Source: Nitrospirota bacterium
Lineage (GTDB): Bacteria; Nitrospirota; 9FT-COMBO-42-15; HDB-SIOI813
DNA length: 5,012 nt
NCBI GenBank assembly: GCA_023248365.1
Contig: JAHFER010000149.1
Location: 1-5,012, forward strand
Direction of reading: 5' to 3'
Shown: positions 1-5,012 of the stretch, in pieces
Position numbering within the stretch: the first letter of the stretch is position 1
How the letters are laid out: the number at the start of each line of letters is the position of its first letter
Translations under genes and position numbers: made by a program
The notes under the pieces: model-generated
What the model was told of the DNA's origin: nothing
The model's input: only the letters and a program-made list of their open reading frames with translations
Database searches by the model: none

Positions 1-768
1 AGACACCGGAATATTACTCTGCAAAATCTCAGGATGGCATTTCCTGATATAGATAATAATAGGGTGGTTATTCTGGCTAAGAACACCTTTCATAACATGG
101 GAAGGTCAACTGCAGAAATAATCCATGTTGCATCAAAGGGCGCCACCACTGTTAATAACTCCATTCATAATTGGGTTACTGTAGAAGGAAAAGGACATCT
201 GGACAAGGCAATTAAAAAGGGCAAGGGTGTAATCTATCTATCAGCACATTTTGGAAACTGGGAATTAATGAGTCTGACGATAGGCACAAATGACTGTCCA
301 TATAATGTTATTGTAAGACCTTTAGACAATCCCAAATTAGACAGGCTGCTGACAGGCATGAGAAGTATTACAGGAGCAAAGATTATGCCTAAGAAGAATG
401 TCCTTCTTGATGTATTAAAAAGGTTAAAAAGGGGGGAAGCCCTTGCGATTCTTATTGACCAGAATACCTCGCGTGAACTCGGGGTGTTTGTAAACTTCTT
501 TAGCACACCTGCGGCAACAAACAAAGGGCCTGCAATTATAGCCATGAAGAGTGGCGCTGCTGTAATCCCTACTTTAATGGTCAGGGAAGGTAGATACAGG
601 CACAGGTTAATTTACGGTGAAGAATTAGTATTACACAAAACCGGGAACTTAGAAAAAGATATTTTCTTAAATACCGAGTTGTTTACAAATAATCTGGAAT
701 CATACATTCGGAAATATCCTGACCAGTGGTTCTGGATGCACCGGAGATGGAAGACGAGACCGGAATAA
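1..768 (+). CDS. Lipid A biosynthesis acyltransferase (LpxL/HtrB family), 5' end outside window
   Basis: The protein is a membrane-associated acyltransferase that adds a secondary acyl chain to the Kdo-lipid A precursor at the inner membrane. The frame is open from the first base and the residues before the first ATG (position 34), including LQNLRMAFPD, match the family, so the gene starts upstream and 255 residues are visible. The catalytic HX4E motif reads HFGNWE at visible residues 83-88. It is followed by an LIDQN stretch, a VNFFSTPAATNKGPA block and the family's C-terminal WFWMHRRWKTRP, so the C-terminus is complete at TAA 766-768. The E. coli enzymes are about 300 residues, so roughly 45 to 50 are missing. 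Which acyl chain or position it serves cannot be read from sequence. Heptosyltransferase genes follow on the same strand, which fits a lipid A/core cluster. Confidence 0.93.
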   Translation, partial: RHRNITLQNLRMAFPDIDNNRVVILAKNTFHNMGRSTAEIIHVASKGATTVNNSIHNWVTVEGKGHLDKAIKKGKGVIYLSAHFGNWELMSLTIGTNDCPYNVIVRPLDNPKLDRLLTGMRSITGAKIMPKKNVLLDVLKRLKRGEALAILIDQNTSRELGVFVNFFSTPAATNKGPAIIAMKSGAAVIPTLMVREGRYRHRLIYGEELVLHKTGNLEKDIFLNTELFTNNLESYIRKYPDQWFWMHRRWKTRPE

Positions 769-792
769 AGGCATAGCGCAGAGGTATAAGAG

Positions 793-813
793 GTAAGAAG
801 TTAGAAATCAGAT
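793..813 (+). repeat. Degenerate heptamer tract (3 units)
   Basis: Three consecutive 7-base units, gtaagaa, gttagaa and atcagat, each differ by one or two bases from GTCAGAA. That is the same unit, in another phase, as the perfect array at 2611-2640. It lies 25 bases after the acyltransferase stop codon. It may be a decayed copy of the same simple repeat. The match is short and could be chance. Confidence 0.4.
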
Positions 814-846
814 GTACCGGTAACGCTCATAAAGGGGAATTACAAT

Positions 847-915
847 GTCATTCCCACGCAAGTGGGAATCCAGAACATAGGCGACTCTCTGGATTCCCGT
901 TTTCACGGGAATGAC
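847..915. repeat. Double-hairpin palindromic repeat (REPIN-like)
   Basis: The two 27-base arms (847-873 and 889-915) are inverted copies, sharing GTCATTCCC at one end and GGGAATCCAG at the other, around a 15-base centre. Each arm is also its own hairpin with a perfect 8-bp stem: ATTCCCAC/GTGGGAAT (850-857 with 862-869, loop gcaa) and ATTCCCGT/ACGGGAAT (893-900 with 905-912, loop tttc). The inner two stem pairs differ between arms but stay paired in both. There is no T-tract, so it is not a standard intrinsic terminator. It ends six bases before the ribosome binding site of the next gene. The layout resembles a paired REP element, but no transposase gene is visible here. Confidence 0.82.
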
Positions 916-920
916 GGTTC

Positions 921-925
921 GGGGA
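921..925 (+). promoter_or_regulatory. Ribosome binding site for waaF
   Basis: GGGGA lies 4 bases before the ATG at 930 and 7 bases before the adjacent ATG at 933. Spacing favours the second ATG, so the protein may begin MKDKSK rather than MMKDKSK. The site follows the palindrome at 847-915 almost at once, so folding of that element in the mRNA could affect access to it. Confidence 0.55.
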
Positions 926-929
926 TTCT

Positions 930-1969
930 ATGATGAAAGACAAATCTAAAATAGACAAGCTGATAGTTTTTCTGCCAAATTGGATAGGGGATGCTGTATT
1001 ATCATTACCTGCGATTTACCGGATACGGGAACTCTTCCCTATTGCACAAATTTCAGTAACCGGACTACCGCATGTAACTGAGCTATTTAAAGAGTATCCG
1101 TACATAGATAAAATAATAGTTCCGCCGGTTAAAAATCAGAAAACAGATTTATTGCCTGCGGCTAATGAGTTGAGGAAATCCGGATTTGATCTGGCAATAC
1201 TGCTCCCTAATTCCCTAAGGTCTGCGATTATTGCAAGACTTGCAGGTATCCCGTTAAGGTGCGGTTATAACAGAGACGGACGTGGTTACTCCTGAGTATT
1301 CCTGTCAGCTTAAATCCGGAGATAAAGCGATTACACCAGTCTCAATACTATCTGAATCTGGTTAACTCACTCTCTATTAAAGCTGGTACTGAAGAGCTAT
1401 TAAAATCTTTTAAGCTGATTGTATCAAAAAATGAAGAAATACAGGCGATAGAACTTCTTGATAGAAACAACATCAAACCTGAAGATCTTTTAATAGGCAT
1501 CAACCCCGGTGCAGCATATGGCTCTTCAAAGAGATGGTATCCGGAACGTTATGGAAATGTTGCAAGGAGACTAATCAAAAAATATAATAGTAAGATAATA
1601 ATTTTGGGAGGTCAGAAAGAGACGGATATTGCAGAAGAGATTGCCGCTATTGCAGAAGCCCCTGTCCTCAACATGGCCGGTAGAACCTCAATAAGAGAAC
1701 TCATGGCGTTAATTGCCAGATGTAAGTTAGTTATCACAAACGACTCAGGCCCGATGCACATGTCTGCCGCACTGGGGATACCCGTAATAGCAATATTCGG
1801 TTCAACTGACCCGGCGCTGTCAGGGCCGATAGGTAACGGTCATGTTATAATCAAAAAAGATGTATCATGCAGTCCATGTTTTTTAAGGACATGCCCGACT
1901 GATTTAAAGTGCATGGATAAAATCACTGTTGATGATGTATTGAAGGGAGTAGAAAAGATTTTAGCATGA
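930..1969 (+). pseudogene. waaF: ADP-heptose:LPS heptosyltransferase II (GT9), frameshifted
   Basis: This GT9 enzyme adds the second L-glycero-D-manno-heptose to the inner core on the cytoplasmic face of the inner membrane. The N-terminal part reads LPNWIGDAVLSLPAI and continues to GYNRDGRG, then meets TGA at 1293-1295. The rest of the protein continues without a break in another frame: LLLSIPVSLNPEIKRLHQSQ, INPGAAYGSSKRWYPERY, and the donor-binding ITNDSGPMHMSAALG. The second frame opens only after a TAA at 1268-1270, so the break lies within 1271-1292. One missing T in ggt-tta (near 1284-1288) restores a protein of 346 residues, the usual family length. No classical X-XXY-YYZ slippery heptamer is seen, so a true one-base deletion or a sequencing error is likelier than programmed frameshifting. 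The stop overlaps the next start as ATGA. It could be an active gene if the deletion is an error. Confidence 0.88.
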
Positions 1970-3678
1970 AATTCGCCGTCTTCATAGACCGTGATGGAAC
2001 TATAAATCAGGAAGTGGGCTATGTTGACAGCCTTGACAGGTTTTACATTCTACCACGTGTTGCTGAGGCAATCCAAAAATTAAACGAAAATAATATACCT
2101 GCAATAATGGTAACCAACCAGTCTGGAATCGGGAGGGGATACTTTTCAATAGACTTCATCAAAGAACTCCACAATAAAATGTCGCTGGAGTTAAAAAAGG
2201 GAAATTGTAAATTAGATGGAATCTATATATGCCCTCATACCCCCACAGACAAATGTGTCTGCAGAAAACCAAAACCCGGTCTGCTATTAAAGGCGGCACG
2301 GGAACATGGGATATCCCTCCATAATTCTTATGTAATAGGTGACAAGATTATTGATATTAAACTTGCCCATAGTGTTGGCGCCAAAGGGGTTCTGGTGCTG
2401 ACAGGCTATGGGGCTGAGGAACTAAAGTCGAAATCCAACAGGTCAAATCCCCTTTTATCCCCCTTTTCTAAAGGGGGGAAAGTTACTGAGATACCCCCCT
2501 TAGAAAAAGGGGGGATGGGGGGATTTGACGACAGTCTTTCAGAAGACAGCCCTGACCATGTTGCCTCTAATTTATATGAGGCAGTGGAATGGATATTGGA
2601 AGATGCCGGTAGTCAGAAGTCAGAAGTCAGAAGTCAGAAGCGCATCCTCATCGTTAAGCCAAGCTCTCTCGGTGATATTGTCCATAGCCTGCCTGTACTT
2701 TGGGAATTACGTAAATTACATCCTGATGCCCATATCGGATGGGTTGTAAAAGAGGTTTGGAAAGATATACTATTTGAAAACCCTCTCATAGATGAAATAA
2801 TAGTTTTAAAGAAAGGTATGAAGGGTTTTCTTTCTGCAGTAAAGGAGATACGCAACAGCAGGTTTGACACCATCATTGATCTGCAGGGATTGTTCAGGAG
2901 CGGGGCTTTGAGTTGGTTATCCGGAGGCCGCGAGAGGCTCGGATTTGAAAATGCAAGGGAACTTGCCTGGCTGTTCTACAATAAAAAAATAACCATCCAA
3001 AATAAACAGATACATGCTGTAAACAGGTATCTCCTTTCATTCAATCCTTCTGGCAATTCTTCAGGCATTCCTTCTGCTACACCCCCGCATTTTCCTTTAT
3101 ACATAAATATGGATGATGCAGCGTGGGCAGGAGAATTTCTTAATAAAACTGACCTAAGTAATATCACTCCCCTGATTGCCATAAATCCATCAGCAAGATG
3201 GATAAAAAAAAGGTGGCCTGCAAATCTATATGCAGGACTCATAAATCATTTGATTCAGGAGTTAAAAGCAGGTATAATCATCCTCGGCAGCAAAGAAGAT
3301 ATACCTGTTGCAGAAGAAATATCGTCTCTTGTAAACGGAAGGCTAGCAATAGCGGCAGGTAAGACATCACTAAAGACACTTACTGCCCTGCTTAATAAGG
3401 TTGATATCCTTATAACAAATGATTCAGGCCCAATGCACCTTGCAGCAGCCCTGGAAAGGCCTGTTGTAGCGCTATTCGGGCCAACTGATCCCAAGCTTAC
3501 AGGACCATATGGGAATAATCATACTGTTATAAGAAAGGATATGGAGTGCAGTCCCTGTTTCAGAAAATCATGTAAACATGGAAGGCCGCTGTGCATGGAA
3601 TCCATAACAGTAGAAGATGTAATGAACGCAGTTAAAAAAATAATTAATTGTATTAATGGGGGCAATTATGGGCATTAA
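1966..3678 (+). CDS. Fused heptose-1,7-bisphosphate phosphatase (GmhB) and GT9 heptosyltransferase (WaaC-like)
   Basis: This 570-residue ORF holds two enzymes normally encoded apart. Residues 1-217 are GmhB, a HAD phosphatase that removes the C7 phosphate of D-glycero-D-manno-heptose 1,7-bisphosphate in ADP-heptose synthesis. Visible features are DRDGT with the nucleophile D8 and acid D10, VTNQSGIGRG (49-58), a zinc site of C89/H91 and C97/C99, and GDKIID (125-130). Residues 226-570 form a complete GT9 domain that starts RILIVKPSSLGDIVHSLP, as WaaC proteins do but without their Met, and carries ITNDSGPMH (483-491). A palindromic repeat encodes residues 159-188, between LTGYG and GmhB's last helix, and a heptamer array encodes the linker (219-225). 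The start overlaps the waaF stop as ATGA, suggesting coupled translation. Heptosyltransferase I is the likeliest role for the second domain; another heptosyltransferase is possible. A miscounted heptamer array could make the fusion artificial. Confidence 0.9.
   Translation: MKFAVFIDRDGTINQEVGYVDSLDRFYILPRVAEAIQKLNENNIPAIMVTNQSGIGRGYFSIDFIKELHNKMSLELKKGNCKLDGIYICPHTPTDKCVCRKPKPGLLLKAAREHGISLHNSYVIGDKIIDIKLAHSVGAKGVLVLTGYGAEELKSKSNRSNPLLSPFSKGGKVTEIPPLEKGGMGGFDDSLSEDSPDHVASNLYEAVEWILEDAGSQKSEVRSQKRILIVKPSSLGDIVHSLPVLWELRKLHPDAHIGWVVKEVWKDILFENPLIDEIIVLKKGMKGFLSAVKEIRNSRFDTIIDLQGLFRSGALSWLSGGRERLGFENARELAWLFYNKKITIQNKQIHAVNRYLLSFNPSGNSSGIPSATPPHFPLYINMDDAAWAGEFLNKTDLSNITPLIAINPSARWIKKRWPANLYAGLINHLIQELKAGIIILGSKEDIPVAEEISSLVNGRLAIAAGKTSLKTLTALLNKVDILITNDSGPMHLAAALERPVVALFGPTDPKLTGPYGNNHTVIRKDMECSPCFRKSCKHGRPLCMESITVEDVMNAVKKIINCINGGNYGH
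2442..2529. repeat. Double-hairpin palindromic repeat inside the gmhB part of the fusion gene
   Basis: The outer arms GTCAAATCC (2442-2450) and GGATTTGAC (2521-2529) are perfect inverted copies. Inside are two hairpins: CCCCCTTT/AAAGGGGG (2459-2466 with 2470-2477, loop tct) and CCCCCCTT/AAGGGGGG (2494-2501 with 2507-2514, loop agaaa). The design matches that of 847-915 with a different sequence. It keeps the reading frame open and encodes a Pro/Gly/Lys-rich stretch including PLLSPFSKGGK and PPLEKGGMGGF. It falls in a loop of the phosphatase after the catalytic core, where extra residues could be tolerated. Confidence 0.85.
2611..2640 (+). repeat. Heptanucleotide tandem array (AGTCAGA, 4.3 units)
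   Basis: Four perfect AGTCAGA units plus AG run without a mismatch up to the codon that begins the GT9 domain (CGC at 2641). In the current frame it encodes SQKSEVRSQK. Seven is not a multiple of three, so gain or loss of one unit shifts the downstream frame. The array stands where the start codon of a separate waaC would be expected. It is a candidate slippage-prone site. Confidence 0.92.
3658..3662 (+). promoter_or_regulatory. Ribosome binding site deciding the Trm112-like start
   Basis: GGGGG lies 5 bases before the ATG at 3668, while the in-frame ATG at 3656 has only AT-rich sequence ahead of it. This favours 3668 as the start. The site lies inside the last codons of the upstream gene, so its translation probably depends on ribosomes finishing that gene. 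Confidence 0.5.
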
Positions 3679-3838
3679 CAAGGAACTATTGGAAATTCTT
3701 GCATGTCCCAAGTGCAAGGGTGATCTAAAACTTACACATAGTGGTGATGGTCTCATCTGTGATACCTGTAAACTCAAGTATCCGATTAAAGATGATATTC
3801 CGGTTATGCTAATTGATGAAGCCGTCAGGATTAGTTGA
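3668..3838 (+). CDS. Trm112/YcaR-family small zinc-ribbon protein
   Basis: This 56-residue protein has the Trm112-like (UPF0434/YcaR) pattern: LLEILACPKCKG near the N-terminus, a second Cys pair in LICDTCKLKYPI, and the closing DDIPVMLIDEA. Four cysteines (C13, C16, C31, C34) should bind one zinc. In eukaryotes and archaea Trm112 activates methyltransferases as a small partner. The bacterial proteins are not well defined, but E. coli ycaR lies between lpxK and kdsB, so placement among LPS genes is familiar. The start overlaps the end of the fusion gene by 11 bases. An alternative ATG at 3656 adds four residues but lacks a ribosome binding site. The TGA stop (3836-3838) lies inside the palindrome starting at 3834, so insertion of that element fixed or slightly changed the C-terminus. 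Length is close to normal for the family. Confidence 0.88.
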   Translation: MGINKELLEILACPKCKGDLKLTHSGDGLICDTCKLKYPIKDDIPVMLIDEAVRIS

Positions 3839-3957
3839 CGCTGAAAAATACCCATCTGCGGCGTCAGGACTGCGGATTCGAGCCTCAACGTACAGAAAAG
3901 TACGCCTCGTCTCAAATCCTCGTCCTTCCTTGCACCTGGGCATTTTTGAGCGTCAAC
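3834..3957. mobile_element. MITE-like palindromic element, 124 bp
   Basis: The perfect 9-base terminal inverted repeats GTTGACGCT (3834-3842) and AGCGTCAAC (3949-3957) continue inward with few mismatches: gaaaaatacccatctgc on the left faces gcacctgggcatttttg on the right. An imperfect palindrome then reaches a central CGTAC-agaaaa-GTACG hairpin (3889-3904). TTA stands directly outside each end (3831-3833 and 3958-3960) and may be a target-site duplication. No long ORF of its own is seen, so it would need a transposase supplied elsewhere. Its left end contributes the stop codon of the preceding gene. A transposase family cannot be assigned from this alone. Confidence 0.75.
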
Positions 3958-3973
3958 TTAACATAGTTATAAG
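3946..3973 (+). promoter_or_regulatory. Possible promoter for the methyltransferase gene
   Basis: TTGAGC (3946-3951) and TATAAG (3968-3973) are 16 bases apart and resemble sigma-70 -35 and -10 boxes, matching the consensus at four and five of six positions. The -35 part lies inside the right end of the MITE-like element, so insertion could have created it. The resemblance is moderate and unsupported by other evidence. Confidence 0.3.
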
Positions 3974-3994
3974 TCTTCATAGGTAATACATAAA

Positions 3995-4579
3995 TTGTTT
4001 GGCTTTTTAGCAAGAATAATAAAAAGTAACAGGGTTATACTGAGCTTCATCATTGGTGGTGCCTTTGTTTACTATTCAAACCCCACACTGAAATCAATCC
4101 TGATTGGAGTTCCTTTTATTTTGATGGGAGAGGCTATCAGGACATGGGCCTCCGGCTTTATTAAAAAGGCAAAAGAGGTTGCACAGGAAGGGCCTTATGC
4201 ACTTACCCGGAACCCACTCTATCTTGGGACCTTCTTCATTGGATTAGGGTTCAGTTTAATGGCAAATAATATCATAACGCTGATACTCTTTCTAATAATC
4301 TTTGCCTTTGTCTATACATTCACCATAAAAAACGAGGAAATTGAATTAACACGCATCTTCGGCTCTGCCTATCTCTCTTACAAAAGCAGTGTGCCGGTAT
4401 TTTTCCCAGGTTTAAGTTATATTACGTCCCTGCCGTCAATACTATTGCAATCAGGCAACAGAGGCGAGGCAGTCTTTGACTGGGAGCTGGTAAAGAAGCA
4501 CAGAGAATTCCGTACATGGATAGGAATAATCGGGTGTATATTAATTTTCTTAGTTAAGGTTATCTATGAACGGTCATGA
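3995..4579 (+). CDS. Integral-membrane methyltransferase, isoprenylcysteine carboxyl methyltransferase/phospholipid methyltransferase type
   Basis: This 194-residue membrane protein has the family's SAM-binding signature: EGPYALTRNPLYLG (65-78), a hydrophobic pair of segments (about 76-90 and 93-111), then NEEIEL (113-118) and FGSAYLSYKSSVPVFFP (122-138). Two further hydrophobic stretches precede these (about 14-27 and 32-48), and a fifth lies near the C-terminus (about 174-191). The family methylates lipid-like or prenylated substrates at the membrane. The substrate here is unknown, and the neighbours hint only loosely at envelope lipid or glycan chemistry. The start is TTG at 3995: the frame has a TAG at 3980 and no ATG or GTG between, and an AGG at 3981-3983 gives a weak ribosome binding site. 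The next in-frame ATG, at residue 44, would cut away the first membrane segment and part of the second. A palindromic element separates it from the preceding gene, so it may be transcribed on its own. Confidence 0.82.
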   Translation: MFGFLARIIKSNRVILSFIIGGAFVYYSNPTLKSILIGVPFILMGEAIRTWASGFIKKAKEVAQEGPYALTRNPLYLGTFFIGLGFSLMANNIITLILFLIIFAFVYTFTIKNEEIELTRIFGSAYLSYKSSVPVFFPGLSYITSLPSILLQSGNRGEAVFDWELVKKHREFRTWIGIIGCILIFLVKVIYERS

Positions 4580-4610
4580 GCCTTCAGCTCACAAAGGATG
4601 ATGAAATTTT

Positions 4611-4713
4611 CACACAAAGGCACAAAGCACACAAAGGACAAAGAGAATTATTTTTTATAAAGCCGTTTTCTGTTTATTAAATTATTTCTTTGTGGCCTTC
4701 GTGCCTTTGTGTG
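4611..4713. repeat. Inverted repeat of CACAAAGG type
   Basis: CACACAAAGGCAC (4611-4623) is matched by its inverted copy GTGCCTTTGTGTG (4701-4713). Similarity continues inward imperfectly through further acaaag units on the left and ctttgt on the right, around an AT-rich centre (about 4645-4687). The left arm is partly a direct repeat of CACAAAG. No T-tract follows the right arm on the + strand, so termination is not evident. It fills most of the 155-base gap before rfbD. Confidence 0.7.
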
Positions 4714-4721
4714 AGGTTAAA

Positions 4722-4727
4722 AAAGGA
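4722..4727 (+). promoter_or_regulatory. Ribosome binding site for rfbD
   Basis: AAAGGA lies 7 bases before the ATG at 4735, a good Shine-Dalgarno match and spacing, which supports that start. Confidence 0.6.
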
Positions 4728-4734
4728 TTTTCAG

Positions 4735-5012
4735 ATGAAAATACTTATAATTGGCGCCGGCGGGCAACTTGGAAGTGAACTGGTAAACCTTCTGCAGGAT
4801 GATACCCTGATACCGCTCACACACAGGGATATTGAGATGACCAATTACCATCAGGTCAATGAGATTATATCCTCAAACATGCCTGATATTATCATCAACA
4901 CTGCGGCTTACCACAAGGTTGATGACTGTGAAGACAATGTAGAGAAGAGCTTCTCAGTGAATACCTATGCCGTCAGGACGCTTGCAAAGATATGCAGTGA
5001 ACTTAATATAAC
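4735..5012 (+). CDS. rfbD: dTDP-4-dehydrorhamnose reductase, 3' end outside window
   Basis: This NAD(P)H-dependent extended short-chain dehydrogenase catalyses the last step of dTDP-L-rhamnose synthesis in the cytoplasm, supplying rhamnose for outer core or O-antigen. The 92 visible residues begin MKILIIGAGGQLGSEL, whose glycine-rich loop (G7-x-G-G-Q-L-G13) binds the cofactor. DIEMTN (32-37) sits where RmlD proteins define the sugar-nucleotide branch, PDIIINTAAYHKVDDCE (50-66) is the strong family signature, and FSVNTYAVRTLAKIC (73-87) follows. The catalytic Tyr-x3-Lys lies past the window edge. The start is supported by AAAGGA at the right distance. Other RmlD-like sugar-nucleotide reductases share these N-terminal motifs, so the exact substrate is likely rather than certain. 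The 155-base gap with an inverted repeat suggests it need not be in the same transcript as the preceding gene. Confidence 0.85.
   Translation, partial: MKILIIGAGGQLGSELVNLLQDDTLIPLTHRDIEMTNYHQVNEIISSNMPDIIINTAAYHKVDDCEDNVEKSFSVNTYAVRTLAKICSELNI

Noticed and set aside
847..915. Intrinsic terminator after lpxL
   Set aside because: The stems are strong but no T-run follows either hairpin, and the symmetric two-arm layout fits a dispersed repeat better.
1271..1295. Programmed -1 frameshift in waaF
   Set aside because: The shift direction fits, but the overlap holds no X-XXY-YYZ slippery heptamer, and the family does not use recoding. A one-base deletion or read error explains it more simply.
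1604..1969. Independent gene starting at TTG 1604
   Set aside because: The frame is open back to 1271 and encodes conserved WaaF residues upstream of 1604, so this is the C-terminal part of waaF.
2442..2529. CRISPR repeat or spacer unit
   Set aside because: There is one palindromic pair only, no regular spacers, no repeated series and no cas gene in view.
2525..2749. 74-residue + strand ORF across the heptamer array
   Set aside because: It is an out-of-frame reading of the fusion gene. It matters only as the frame GmhB would enter if one heptamer were lost.
3568..3915. 115-residue ORF on the - strand
   Set aside because: It runs antisense through the end of the fusion gene, the Trm112-like gene and part of a palindrome, and shows no recognisable protein features.

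Overview
The window is a slice of a lipopolysaccharide (LPS) gene cluster from a Gram-negative bacterium. All genes lie on the + strand and are tightly packed. The heptose-core and lipid A genes, the moderately AT-rich coding style and several families of short palindromic repeats suggest an environmental lineage such as Nitrospirota or Desulfobacterota. That placement is an inference from general gene style, not from a marker gene.

Layout: (1) 1-768 is the 3' part of an LpxL/HtrB-type lipid A acyltransferase whose start lies upstream of the window. (2) 769-929 is a gene-free gap with a degenerate heptamer tract and a double-hairpin palindrome ending just before the next ribosome binding site. 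(3) 930-1969 is an ADP-heptose:LPS heptosyltransferase II (waaF) reading frame broken by an apparent one-base deletion near 1284-1288. (4) 1966-3678, overlapping waaF by ATGA, is a single ORF joining a GmhB heptose-bisphosphate phosphatase to a WaaC/WaaF-type glycosyltransferase. The junction carries an in-frame palindromic repeat (2442-2529) and an AGTCAGA heptamer tandem array (2611-2640). (5) 3668-3838 is a small Trm112/YcaR-type Zn-ribbon protein. (6) 3834-3957 is a MITE-like palindrome that supplies that gene's stop codon. (7) 3995-4579 is an integral-membrane methyltransferase of the isoprenylcysteine carboxyl methyltransferase/phospholipid methyltransferase type. (8) 4611-4713 is another inverted repeat. 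(9) 4735-5012 is the 5' part of a dTDP-4-dehydrorhamnose reductase (rfbD/rmlD).

Together the genes cover late lipid A acylation, heptose precursor making, transfer of inner-core heptoses and, at the right edge, dTDP-rhamnose supply for outer core or O-antigen. No wholly new system is visible. The most interesting signal is the way repeats have reshaped the cluster. The gmhB-waaC fusion runs through a heptanucleotide array, and by direct reading one extra unit would turn the fusion into two separate proteins, with a stop for GmhB and a ready in-frame ATG for the transferase. Different palindromic repeats occupy nearly every gene junction.
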